A stretch of 64,000 nucleotides of DNA from a bacterium. Lineage in GTDB: Bacteria > Sysuimicrobiota > Sysuimicrobiia > Sysuimicrobiales > Segetimicrobiaceae. Position 1 is the first letter of the stretch, and every line of letters starts with the position of its first letter. Both the position numbers and the translations under genes were made by a program. The stretch covers positions 295,717 through 359,716 of the forward strand of contig DATGHU010000044.1 in the NCBI GenBank assembly GCA_035307765.1, read 5' to 3'. Shown piece by piece: positions 20,701-29,350 of the stretch. The notes under the pieces were generated by a model. The model was given only the letters and a program-made list of their open reading frames with translations, searched no databases and was not told the DNA's origin.

Positions 20701-20917
20701 AGCAGGGATAAGACTTACCGGGCTCCGGCTGAACCGGGCAAGTTCTCATCGTTTCTGTAACGCCCGGCGCACCAGGGTATCATGGAGCCTCGATCCAAAG
20801 CGGTTTGAGCGCAGGATTTCAACGCATCCGCGCGGAATGCCAGCGATCTAATGCGTGCACAGATTACTCAACAGGGAGCGAAAGTGCGGCTGATCTCAGA
20901 CGAACGAAGCGGTGTCA

Positions 20918-21763
20918 ATGGCGCCTGATGGCGTCGAGGTGCGAAGTGCCGCTCAGTGGCGCGGGCGACCTCAGGTACCGTACGGCTTGTACCTTGAGGA
21001 GCTGACCTGGGAAGAAGCCGAGCCAATCCTGGGGGCCGATCCGCTCGTGGTGATTCCCGTGGGTGCCGCAGCCAAGGAACACGGCCCCCATCTTCCCCTC
21101 GGCACCGATCGGATCATCGCGGAGTACTGTACGCGGCAGTTGGTAACGCGGCTCCCCGTCCTCGCGATGCCCACCGTGACGTACGGATACTTCCCACACT
21201 TCTCGCCTTTTCCCGGGAGTACACACCTCGAGGCTGATACGTTCGAGGCGATGATGAAAGAGCTGATCCTCTCCGTCCACCGGCACGGCCCGCGCCGCTT
21301 TTTTGTGCTCAACACGGGGGTATCGACATATCCCGTGCTGGAGATCGTCGCACGCGATTTGGATCGGTTCCACCGCATTGTCGTGGGCGTGACGCGCATC
21401 GGGGATCTTGGCGCTCACCGCACCTCGGGTCTGCTCAGCCAGCCCAAGGGCAGTCACGCCGACGAGCATGAGACCTCGCTGCTGATGGCGATTGCTCCGG
21501 CGGTGGTGCGGCGCGACAGGGCGCCGCGAGAGATTCCCGATCGGCCGGATGCCCGGGGACTGTTTGTGCCGCCAATGTACCACCGGGATCTTGGGCCGGG
21601 GCACTCCGCGACAGGCGTTTATGGAGATGCAACGCTTGCGACCTCGGTGAAGGGGGTGGCGATCGCCGAGGCGATTGTCGACGATCTCGTCACCGCTGCG
21701 GAACTGTTGCGAACGGTCCAGGTCGCGCCCGCGCGACCAGGCATTCCATATAGAGGGTCATGA
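20918..21763 (+). CDS. Creatininase-family protein lacking the GHGGN histidine
   Basis: A 281-residue member of the creatininase/FapB-like amidohydrolase family. The first metal site EHGPHLPLGTD is intact, and HADEHETSLLMA matches the second (GHAGExETS). Where the family has NGHGGN with a metal-binding histidine, this protein reads LNTGVSTYP, so one metal ligand appears lost. It may have altered or no hydrolase activity. It heads a plus-strand group with a peptide-type binding protein and an LLM oxidoreductase, suggesting uptake and handling of an amide or cyclic amide. Start is uncertain (GTG 20912 or ATG 20918). Confidence 0.82.
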   Translation: MAPDGVEVRSAAQWRGRPQVPYGLYLEELTWEEAEPILGADPLVVIPVGAAAKEHGPHLPLGTDRIIAEYCTRQLVTRLPVLAMPTVTYGYFPHFSPFPGSTHLEADTFEAMMKELILSVHRHGPRRFFVLNTGVSTYPVLEIVARDLDRFHRIVVGVTRIGDLGAHRTSGLLSQPKGSHADEHETSLLMAIAPAVVRRDRAPREIPDRPDARGLFVPPMYHRDLGPGHSATGVYGDATLATSVKGVAIAEAIVDDLVTAAELLRTVQVAPARPGIPYRGS

Positions 21764-21831
21764 CTCCGGCAACCAAGGGACGTTGCTCGAACCTCGCGCG
21801 ATCGATCAGGACGACCAAGGAGGCGCTGACT

Positions 21832-23427
21832 GTGCGTTACACAACATGGACCGCGATCGTGCTGTTGACCCTTGGGACCTGCGCCGCGACATACACGGCC
21901 GACGCACAAACCGGGGCGACACTTAGGGTGGCGGTGCAGGCCGATCCGGTCTCACTGGACCCTGCGTTGACCGACGATCCTACCGGCACCGCGATCCTTC
22001 ACGACGTGTACAGCCCGTTGGTGGATGTCAATGGTCGAGGCGAGATCACAGCGCTCGCCGCAAAGAGCTGGACGGTGTCCCCGGACGGCATGACCTTCCG
22101 GTTTGTGCTGCGGGATGGCTTGCGTTTCCAGAGTGGTCAATCAGTGACCGCGACCGATGTCAAGTACACGCTCGACCGGCTCGCGAGCCCAAAGCTGAAC
22201 TCGCCGAACGCCGATCTGCTATTGACCCCCATCGTAGGTTACGTGGATGAACAAGCGGGACGCGCGCCCGGACTCATCGGCGTACGCGTTGTTGGTCCGA
22301 ATGAACTCGAGATTTCGGTTGATCCCACTCAAGGAGATATCCTGGCACGGCTGGCGAACGTCGCGACGGGGATCGTCTCCCGGGCCTCGGTCGAGCAGGG
22401 CGGGCAGAACTGGGGCACAACCCACTCGAACGGGACCGGACCCTACCGCGTCACCGAGTGGTCGTTGCGCAACCGGATAGTCCTTGATGCCAACCCCGGG
22501 TACTTCGGGGGCGCGCCGAAGATTCAGCACCTGACGTTCGAGATCGTCCCCGACCCCACCGTGGGGGTCGAGAAGTACGAGGCGGGTGAGATCGACCTGG
22601 TGCAGGTGCCGGGCACCGACTACACACGACTGAAGAACGATCCGAAGCTCGGTCATGAACTCATAGTCTACAGTCGGGCCGCGACCGTCTTTCTCGCGTT
22701 AAATCCGCTCGCGTATCCTCCGTTCAAGGACATTCGAGTCAGAAAGGCGATCGTGTACGCGCTCAACCGGCCCGCGCTGGTCAGTGCGGTCTTTGCCGGA
22801 CTGTTCACGCCGGCCACCGGGATATTGCCGCCGCAGCTCCCGGGCTATCAAGCGCTGTCGGCGATCCCGTATGACCCAGCGCGGGCGCGCGCGCTCCTGG
22901 CCGAAGCCGGCTATGCGAAAGGCCAGGGGCTCCCGCCGCTGCTCCTGGGGCCGAACCCCCGGGGGTACGGTCCCCTGCAGGCGGCCCAGGTCCTCGCGGC
23001 TTTGATCCACCAGAACCTGAACATCGATGCGCGTGTGCAAGTGTACGATATTGCGAAGTGGCGGAGCGAGATGCACACGCGAACGGCCTTCTCTGCGGTT
23101 ACGGGGTGGACGGCCGACTATGCGGATCCCAGCGATTATCTGTACGCGCTCTTCGGATCCAAGGCGCCGTTTGACTATTTCACCGGCTACGCGAACCCCG
23201 CGTACGATAAGTTGATTAGTACGGCCAGCCACCAACGGACACGCGCCGGCATGTTGCGGCATATGGGTGACGCCGAGCGCTATTTGATCTTGGATGACGT
23301 AGGCGTGGCACCGATCTACTACGTCCACGAAGCGATTCTCCGGAAGCCGTACGTCCGTAACATGTTGATCACCCCGTATGGCCTGGGGTTCATCGAGAAT
23401 CTGCAGACGGCCGAGATCGTGCACTGA
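21832..23427 (+). CDS. Peptide/nickel-type ABC transporter substrate-binding protein
   Basis: A 531-residue family 5 solute-binding protein. The GTG at 21832 has AAGGAGG 8 nt upstream and opens a signal peptide (TWTAIVLLTLGTCAATYTADA). Mature-protein landmarks include LRVAVQADPVSLDPALTDDP, FVLRDGLRFQSGQSVTATDV and RVRKAIVYALNRPALV. It captures a peptide-like or other organic ligand outside the membrane. The likely partner permeases are the dppC- and dppB-like genes that converge from the other strand; no ATPase gene is nearby. Confidence 0.92.
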   Translation: MRYTTWTAIVLLTLGTCAATYTADAQTGATLRVAVQADPVSLDPALTDDPTGTAILHDVYSPLVDVNGRGEITALAAKSWTVSPDGMTFRFVLRDGLRFQSGQSVTATDVKYTLDRLASPKLNSPNADLLLTPIVGYVDEQAGRAPGLIGVRVVGPNELEISVDPTQGDILARLANVATGIVSRASVEQGGQNWGTTHSNGTGPYRVTEWSLRNRIVLDANPGYFGGAPKIQHLTFEIVPDPTVGVEKYEAGEIDLVQVPGTDYTRLKNDPKLGHELIVYSRAATVFLALNPLAYPPFKDIRVRKAIVYALNRPALVSAVFAGLFTPATGILPPQLPGYQALSAIPYDPARARALLAEAGYAKGQGLPPLLLGPNPRGYGPLQAAQVLAALIHQNLNIDARVQVYDIAKWRSEMHTRTAFSAVTGWTADYADPSDYLYALFGSKAPFDYFTGYANPAYDKLISTASHQRTRAGMLRHMGDAERYLILDDVGVAPIYYVHEAILRKPYVRNMLITPYGLGFIENLQTAEIVH

Positions 23428-23439
23428 CCGATCCCTCAG

Positions 23440-24429
23440 ATGGGTGAGGCAACCGACTTCACGCTGAGCCTGCCCAATCGGGGAGTACTGCTGGGGTTCT
23501 TGACCGTGGGACAGCTACTGGACGCCGCCGAGGCCGCCGACACATCGGGGTCGTTCGGCGCCGTCAGCATCGGGGACAATCTCCTGGAGAAGCCGCGGGT
23601 CGAAGTCGTCGCGTTGTTGGGTGCACTTGCCGCCCGAACGCGGCGGCTTCGGTTGAACGTGGGATGCCTGTCCAGTTTCATCTTGCGCGACCCGATCTTG
23701 TTTGCCATTCAGTGGGCAAGCCTCGACGTGATCAGCGGGGGCCGGATGGAGCTCTGCGTCTGCATCGGCGGGGGAGATGACCGAGAGATGCGGCCGTACC
23801 ACATGTCGAAGCGGGAACGCGTGCCCCGGCTTCTGGAGGCGATCAAGGTGGTCCGGCGACTCTGGGAGGAGGACCGTGTCAGTTTCGGGGGACGGTTTCA
23901 CCGCTTCGAAGATGTCACCGTCCAACCCAAACCGGTGCAGCGTCACCTGCCGATCTACCTCGCCAACGCGCCGGATCCGGACGGGCCCACGGAGGTCGTG
24001 GACCGGATGTTGCTGCGCGCCCTGCGGCATGCGGACGGCTGGCATCCTACCGGACTGACGCCCACCCAGTTCGGGGTGCTTCGCTCGCGGCTCGAAGCGC
24101 TCGCGGCTGCGGAGGGGAAGGATCTTTCCACGTTCTCGATCGGCTGTGGGAGCCTGGTCAACATCCAGCCGGATCCCGTCAAGGCGCGACAGGAAGCGGA
24201 GGACTACGTCCGCCGATACTGGCCGGATACGTACGGACCGCGCAGCTTCGAACGGCTGATCTTCGGGCCGCCCGCCGCCGTGGCGGAGGGCATCCTGCGG
24301 TATTGGGAGGCCGGTTGCCGAAGGATCGCCGTCCGGCTAGGCGCTCTCAACTACCGCACCCAGATGCCGCTGTTGTTGAACGAGGTGATGCCCGCGGTGT
24401 GGGAGGGCGTCGCCGCCCGCGCCCGTTAG
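23440..24429 (+). CDS. LLM-class flavin-dependent oxidoreductase
   Basis: A 329-residue luciferase-like TIM-barrel monooxygenase. Family features are RTRRLRLNVGC near residue 67, LDVISGGRMEL near 98, the RFHRFEDVTVQPKPVQ segment and the C-terminal AAVAEGILRYWEAGCRRIAV. Such enzymes use F420H2 or FMNH2 to oxidise organic substrates. It starts 12 nt after the binding-protein stop, so the two are probably co-transcribed. Its 3' end overlaps the 3' end of the converging permease gene by 83 nt. Confidence 0.9.
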   Translation: MGEATDFTLSLPNRGVLLGFLTVGQLLDAAEAADTSGSFGAVSIGDNLLEKPRVEVVALLGALAARTRRLRLNVGCLSSFILRDPILFAIQWASLDVISGGRMELCVCIGGGDDREMRPYHMSKRERVPRLLEAIKVVRRLWEEDRVSFGGRFHRFEDVTVQPKPVQRHLPIYLANAPDPDGPTEVVDRMLLRALRHADGWHPTGLTPTQFGVLRSRLEALAAAEGKDLSTFSIGCGSLVNIQPDPVKARQEAEDYVRRYWPDTYGPRSFERLIFGPPAAVAEGILRYWEAGCRRIAVRLGALNYRTQMPLLLNEVMPAVWEGVAARAR

Positions 24430-25255
24430 CCTGCACTACCGTCCGCCACCGTGGATCAAACATCTGGGCCACGCCCTCTCCCACGAATGTGAGCGAGAGA
24501 ATGGCTGCGCACAGGACAAGACTTGGGACGACCGTTAGGTACGGGTACGTCCTCAGGTAGGGCAGACCCTCCGCGATCATCACCCCCCAAGACGGCATCG
24601 GGGGTTGCACACCAATCCCAAGAAAGGAGAGGGTCGCCTCCGCAAGGATGACGGGTCCGATGTCAAGCGACGCCCGGACGAGCGCCACGGTCATGATATT
24701 TGTGAGCACGTGACGTACCATGATGCGACGCTGCGGCGCACCGAGCGCCCGGGCGGCCGTGACAAACTCCTGCTCCCGAAGCGTGAGTACTTCCGCACGT
24801 ACCTGACGTGCCATGCCCGCCCACCCGACCACGGAGAGGGCGATGATAATATTCAGAATGCTCGGTCCGAGCAATCCGGTAATGAGGATCAGGAACAGCA
24901 AGTCGGGGAACGCCAGAAAGATGTCCGTCACGCGCATCAGCCCGGCGTCGACCCGCCCTCCATAAAAACCCGCCAGCGTTCCCGCGGTCACGCCGGTCGC
25001 GGTGTGCACGACGACGGCAGTGCCGCTGATCAGGAAAGAGATGCGCCCTCCGTATGCCAGTCGCGTCGCAACATCGCGGCCGAATTGATCCGTGCCGAGC
25101 CAGTGGGTTCGGCTCGGGCCGTGGAACAACTGGGACAAGTCCTGCACATCGTACGCGGATCGCGTGGCGTACGGCAGGAGTACACAGGTACAGACGAGCG
25201 CCAAGACGGTGCCCGCCGCGAGGACGGTAGGTCGATCACGAAAGAGCGCGGTCAT
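24347..25255 (-). CDS. Peptide-type ABC transporter permease (DppC-like)
   Basis: A 302-residue inner-membrane permease of the OppC/DppC group with about six helices. The N-terminal signature HWLGTDQFGRDVATRLAYGG and the EAA loop (EFVTAARALGAPQRRIMVRH) are present. The ATG at 25255 lies 4 nt after the dppB-like stop. After the last helix (about 270) the protein has an unusual basic, Pro/Ser-rich tail of about 25 residues that is encoded antisense to the end of the LLM gene. It may result from loss of an earlier stop codon. Confidence 0.9.
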   Translation of the reverse strand: MTALFRDRPTVLAAGTVLALVCTCVLLPYATRSAYDVQDLSQLFHGPSRTHWLGTDQFGRDVATRLAYGGRISFLISGTAVVVHTATGVTAGTLAGFYGGRVDAGLMRVTDIFLAFPDLLFLILITGLLGPSILNIIIALSVVGWAGMARQVRAEVLTLREQEFVTAARALGAPQRRIMVRHVLTNIMTVALVRASLDIGPVILAEATLSFLGIGVQPPMPSWGVMIAEGLPYLRTYPYLTVVPSLVLCAAILSLTFVGEGVAQMFDPRWRTVVQANGRGRRRPPTPRASPRSTTAASGCGS

Positions 25256-25259
25256 CTCA

Positions 25260-26183
25260 TCACTCGTATCGCACCCTCGGGTCCAGCACCGCGTACGCGA
25301 CATCGGTCAAGAGATTGAGGAGCAAGAACATCGCAGTGTACAGCATGACCACCGCCTGGATCACGGGATAGTCACGCTGAAGGATCGCGGTGACGGTCGC
25401 ACGCCCCATTCCAGGGATCCCAAAGATCACCTCGGTGACGAACGCGCCGGTGAAGGCCAGACTGAGCGCGAGCCCGACCGTGGTGATGATGGTGATAGAT
25501 GCGTTGCGCAGGGCGTGGCGGGAGGTGATGGTCCACGGGGTAAGGCCCTTTGCCCGTGCGGTGCGAATGTAGTCCTGCCCGAGGGTCTGGAGGACCGCGA
25601 GGCGCGTGATTCTGGTGATATAAGCCATCGGCCGAAGCATCAGCACCACAACGGGTAGCACTACATGCGCGGGATGGCCCCAGCCGGACACGGGGAACCA
25701 CCGTAGGCGCAGGGAGAAGAGCAAGACAAGGCCCACGGCGACCACGAAGAACGGCACGGCAATGCCGAGAAGTGTGAAGAATCGTACGGCTTGATCGATC
25801 CCGGAGCGTGGATGCAGTGCGGCGAGCGTGCCGAGCGGCACCCCTAAGAGCACGGCGACGGCCAATGCGAGGATCCCAAGTACCAGACTTACGGGAAGCG
25901 CCTGCCGGACAACGGTGCCCACGCGAATCCCCGGGTAGGCGTAGGAGGTCCCGAGATCGAAGCGCGCAACGTGGACGAGAAAGCGCAGATACTGGAGGGG
26001 CAGCGGCTTATCCAATCCGAGCTGTGCGCGCGCTCGCGCTTCAGCGACAGGATTGCTGATATCGCCGAACAGGATCTGCACGGGATCCCCTGGTGCGAGC
26101 CGCCCGACGATAAACACGATGAGAGTGACGCCCAGGATAATCGGTCCCATTCCGGTGACTCGGTACGCGAGGTAACGCCACAT
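25260..26183 (-). CDS. Peptide-type ABC transporter permease (DppB-like)
   Basis: A 307-residue permease of the OppB/DppB group: N-terminal helix followed by APGDPVQILFG, then a transmembrane domain with the EAA motif (DYIRTARAKGLTPWTITSRHALRNA) and the C-terminal LLNLLTDVAYAVLDPRVRY typical of the family. Forms an operon with the dppC-like gene. Together with the solute-binding protein at 21832 it would form an importer for peptides or related compounds; the ATPases are not in this window. Confidence 0.92.
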   Translation of the reverse strand: MWRYLAYRVTGMGPIILGVTLIVFIVGRLAPGDPVQILFGDISNPVAEARARAQLGLDKPLPLQYLRFLVHVARFDLGTSYAYPGIRVGTVVRQALPVSLVLGILALAVAVLLGVPLGTLAALHPRSGIDQAVRFFTLLGIAVPFFVVAVGLVLLFSLRLRWFPVSGWGHPAHVVLPVVVLMLRPMAYITRITRLAVLQTLGQDYIRTARAKGLTPWTITSRHALRNASITIITTVGLALSLAFTGAFVTEVIFGIPGMGRATVTAILQRDYPVIQAVVMLYTAMFLLLNLLTDVAYAVLDPRVRYE

Positions 26184-26405
26184 TGCTACCAGCTGTCCTC
26201 AGGGGGTGGCATCTCTGAGCCCACAGAGGGCCACGGCGCCCAGATCACCGCCGGATGGCTCCTACGCACCCGGTCGCCGTTCGCGGGGAGCATGTGCTGA
26301 ACTGCTGCAAGGGAAATGCCTTGCGGTCTGCTTTGGAGGCGTACATCGGTCCCTTGGGGGGCTTTTCGTGTGGCTGGGTTGCTGAAACCCTTGTCCTGCT
26401 TGGTC

Positions 26406-26481
26406 TGGAGCGGGAAACGGGACTCGAACCCGCGACCCTCTGCTTGGGAAGCAGATGCTCTACCAACTGAGCTATTCCCGC
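26406..26481 (-). tRNA. tRNA-Gly (anticodon CCC)
   Basis: The minus strand folds as a complete tRNA: acceptor GCGGGAA/TTCCCGC, D-arm AGCTCAGTTGGTAGAGC, anticodon stem TCTGC/GCAGA with loop TTCCCAA, T-arm GCGGGTTCGAGTCCCGT and an encoded CCA end. The CCC anticodon reads GGG (glycine). Confidence 0.96.
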
Positions 26482-26841
26482 TCGTTTGTCGGCAATGCTG
26501 CTAGTTCGGCCATATTATATGCTCTCGGGCCTCCGGAGTCAAAGCCCTGAACGGCAGAGGATAGGTCCCGAATGTCCCGTTGCGCCGGGCGACCGAGAAG
26601 GCGCCACGCGCACCCGAGCCCGAGGGGCAGCCCATCGCCTGGGGACCTTCAAGTGAGATATTCCTGAGGTCGCGGAGAGGGGGCCGGAGCCGGTCGAGAC
26701 TCCCTCAGAGCTGCGCGGTCCCCGGCGCGAACCGGCGGGCGCGCGCGGCGAACCGTCGCCCCGCGATGAGACAGCGGATCCGGCGGCGAGCTCGCGCAAC
26801 GCCCACCCGGACCAGCAGCCCCGGTTCGCCTGTGGCGCAGC
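26482..26841. other. Intergenic gap, nothing recognised
   Basis: About 360 bases between tRNA-Gly and the second creatininase-family gene. Frames on both strands are Arg/Ser/Pro-rich and non-homologous. No RNA gene or repeat was recognised. Confidence 0.4.
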
Positions 26842-27657
26842 TTATTCAGAAACCCGCAAAGCTTTTGAAACGTTTATCTTCTGGAACTCCACGGCAAACG
26901 CCGACATATATTCGATGAACCGCTGGAGGCTTTCTCCGCCTCGACGCCGGAGTGCCTCCAGCCCACCCTTCTCGATTGACGGCGGGCTTTCAATGTCGAT
27001 ATCCCAGGCATCGACAGGAATGAGAATCTGCGCGCCTTGGTATTCGAAGTTGTTGAAGCCTAAGGGCGTGATTTTTTCGCCGAACAACTTTCTCATCGGG
27101 GGCGCGGAGCCCCACTCCCCCTTGTATCCTCCGGCTCTGAGGTCGGCGATCTCCGTCCCAGAGACAGCGAGCGCCACCGCAAACTCCCAGATGTGAGTGC
27201 CCTCGGGGAAGAGGTCGGGGGTCAGTTTCTTGCCTATCGTCCACCATTCCAAGATTGCGACCAGCATCCCAAGGTCTCGAACGTTGCGGCCGGTTCTCAC
27301 CAGGGGCTCGCGGTTTCCGCCATGACCGTTAAGGAAAATGACCTTTCGAATGCCGTTTCGGTGCAGGCTCCGGCAGATGTCCGTGCAGAACGCTTCCATA
27401 ACGTGGGGGCTGACGGTGAGCGATCCCGGGTATTCCTTCATCTTGTCATTTTCCCCGTAGGGGAGCAGCGGCAGTGTCATGAGCCCGGTTCTCTTCCCCA
27501 CCTCATCCGCCATCTTTTGTACTGAGCTGCCATCAATACCGATGGGGGTCGGGCCATGTGCGTGCAGGGTCCCCACGGGCATGATCACCGTGTCGGTCTT
27601 CTTGAACGCCTCCGCGGCCTCCATCCAGGACATCTCATCCAGTCGGTGTTTCTTCAT
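26842..27657 (-). CDS. Creatininase-family protein
   Basis: A 271-residue member of the creatininase/amidohydrolase family. The central NGHGGNREP motif with its metal-binding histidine is intact, unlike in the paralogue at 20918. The first site reads GTLHAHGPTPIGID, so the usual Glu of (E)QHG is replaced by His, and the second site is THIWEFAVA rather than GHAGExETS. It may therefore use a different substrate from creatinine. The ATG at 27657 has GGAGGG about 9 nt upstream. It stands alone between tRNA-Gly and a gap. Confidence 0.87.
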   Translation of the reverse strand: MKKHRLDEMSWMEAAEAFKKTDTVIMPVGTLHAHGPTPIGIDGSSVQKMADEVGKRTGLMTLPLLPYGENDKMKEYPGSLTVSPHVMEAFCTDICRSLHRNGIRKVIFLNGHGGNREPLVRTGRNVRDLGMLVAILEWWTIGKKLTPDLFPEGTHIWEFAVALAVSGTEIADLRAGGYKGEWGSAPPMRKLFGEKITPLGFNNFEYQGAQILIPVDAWDIDIESPPSIEKGGLEALRRRGGESLQRFIEYMSAFAVEFQKINVSKALRVSE

Positions 27658-28126
27658 TCGGCGGCCCTCCGTGACTCTTGGCGGTAGAAAGATCTTCCCG
27701 ATGGGCGATTCGGAAGCCTGCCTCCCGAAGTGCGTTGAGGGTGGCGACAAGCGCAGGGGGCGCGAGGACGCATCCGGCGCCGACCCAGAGGTCTTGAGAT
27801 CTCGCCGGCGGAGCTACCCTGTTCGATACACCAATGGGCGCGGGCGGCGTGGTCTTGCTATCGGGGAACGTGCTTTCAAGAACTCAGCGGCGGATCATGC
27901 AAATTCGAGGAAGGCGCCCCGGCCTGTCGACGACGGCACGGGCGCGTCGAATGCTCGTGCCCGCTTCGTAGAGTCTCCAACACACAGGCATGGATCCGCC
28001 GCCCGAGCGGCAGGCGAAGCTGCACCATCAGCCAGGAGGGCCATAATGTGCCGGCACACCTCGCCGCCGCTCCACCCCAATGGCCAGCGAGGCGCCCCGC
28101 CGCCCCGCCGTCCACCTTCCGCCCGA
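27658..28126. other. Intergenic gap, nothing recognised
   Basis: About 470 bases without a convincing reading frame, RNA or terminator. It separates the creatininase-family gene from the YceI gene. Confidence 0.4.
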
Positions 28127-28825
28127 TCATGGAGTGCGTCGGGCCGTGAGTTGCAACTCCAATTGCGCCTGATTTTCTGCTTTCAACACGCCGAGAATCG
28201 ATGGCGGATCGAACCCAAAATCGGTCATGAGAATGGCCGTGGTGGCGTGTCCGATCAACATGTCGCCCTCCAGCCTGACCGTGCCGGTGAAGGTGACCGG
28301 TTTCGTCACGTTCCGGACCTGTAGATCCCCCGCGATTTGGATCGGTACGTCCCGTCCATCGAGATACGTGTCCGGGAGTCCTTGGATCGACGTCGGTGCG
28401 AACACGGCCGCCGGATATTTGCTGGATTCGAGCCACTGCTGGCGGATGGCATTGTCACGTCGCCGGCTGTTCGAGGTGAGCTGGCTAATATCGACGGTGA
28501 TGGGGCCCGCGCGGCTCTGACGGGGATGAGCCCGATCGATCAGGATCGTGCCCTGTATGCCGTGCGTGATCCCCACTGCGACGTTGAACTGGTTGTTTCG
28601 ATCGATGAAGGTCTCGGCCACGCGATACAGGGCCTGGGACGCGGATGCGTCGATGACGTAGTGTTCCGCCCCCTGGGTCGCGGCGGGGGAGGCCGCCTGC
28701 GCCTGAGACGGGCCGGTCCCCGCATCCATGGCGGTCACGAAGAGGCCAACCAGCATCGTCGCCGCCACGGCTGCGCAGCGGGACGGCTGGGTCTTGTTCG
28801 AGATCTTTCCCTCGTGTCGTCGCAT
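28127..28825 (-). CDS. YceI-family secreted lipocalin-like protein
   Basis: A 232-residue protein with a signal peptide (AAVAATMLVGLFVTAMDAG) and a YceI b-barrel domain: the opening YVIDASASQALYRV, FNVAVGITHGIQGTI, RNVTKPVTFTGTV and the late MTDFGFDPPSILGVLKAE. YceI proteins bind isoprenoid or fatty-acid-like lipids in the envelope. The ATG at 28825 has GGAGAGGA 8 nt upstream. It lies 109 nt downstream of a small secreted protein gene on the same strand; both are divergent from a two-component system that may control them. Confidence 0.88.
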   Translation of the reverse strand: MRRHEGKISNKTQPSRCAAVAATMLVGLFVTAMDAGTGPSQAQAASPAATQGAEHYVIDASASQALYRVAETFIDRNNQFNVAVGITHGIQGTILIDRAHPRQSRAGPITVDISQLTSNSRRRDNAIRQQWLESSKYPAAVFAPTSIQGLPDTYLDGRDVPIQIAGDLQVRNVTKPVTFTGTVRLEGDMLIGHATTAILMTDFGFDPPSILGVLKAENQAQLELQLTARRTP

Positions 28826-28934
28826 GTTCGTATCCTCTCCGCCGAAGTCCGCTTCGCCATCCTTGGAGGGCCATCGGTTGCCGAAACCCCTGGGGGGCCC
28901 CGCCTGTACCCGGTCGGGGCCCCCGCCCGATTTC

Positions 28935-29159
28935 CTATTGCCCCTGGTTATCGAGGTGCGCGTCGCGATATGGCCCAAGATCCTGCCCGGACGGCCCCGG
29001 GCCGGCGACGATTCCTTCGCCGCTTGCCGCGGGGAGGACAGTTGCGGGAGAGGCTGCCGGCTTCGGTTGGCCGGCATCGGTGTTGCCCTCGGCGAACGCT
29101 GTCGGCGCGGCGAGCGCCAGGATCGTCCCCAGGGTCATTGCTGCGAGTGTGCGGTGCAT
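28935..29159 (-). CDS. Small secreted protein, unknown function
   Basis: A 74-residue product with a clean signal peptide (HRTLAAMTLGTILALAAPT, cleavage after AFA) and a short Pro/Ala/Gly-rich mature part ending DAHLDNQGQ. AAGGAGG sits 7 nt upstream of the ATG, so translation is likely. No family is recognised. It is the first gene downstream of the divergent promoter shared with the two-component system, followed by YceI. Confidence 0.72.
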   Translation of the reverse strand: MHRTLAAMTLGTILALAAPTAFAEGNTDAGQPKPAASPATVLPAASGEGIVAGPGPSGQDLGPYRDAHLDNQGQ

Positions 29160-29220
29160 AGTGTGCCTCCTTTTCGTTTGTGGGGGCCGTCGACGCCCCC
29201 AGTGACACCTTACCCAGCGA

Positions 29221-29309
29221 AGGTATCGAGTTGATGACACAAAGGTATCAGAAGCTTATGACACTCCGATGACATGAATTTGCGCGAGGCTGGAAGAGGT
29301 CGCTATACT
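29221..29309. promoter_or_regulatory. Divergent promoter with direct repeats (probable regulator sites)
   Basis: Three copies of ATGACAC/T lie at 29234-29240, 29258-29264 and 29269-29275, interleaved with two copies of AGGTATC at 29221-29227 and 29243-29249. The 22-24 nt and 11 nt periods fit tandem binding by an OmpR-type regulator. A -10 (TATACT, 29304-29309) with a poor -35 (TTGCGC, 29280-29285) faces the response-regulator gene, consistent with activator-dependent autoregulation. The assignment is inferred from spacing only. Confidence 0.5.
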
Positions 29310-29350
29310 TTGAAACGACCCCCGGGATGACTGGTGGTCTGAGGGAAGAA

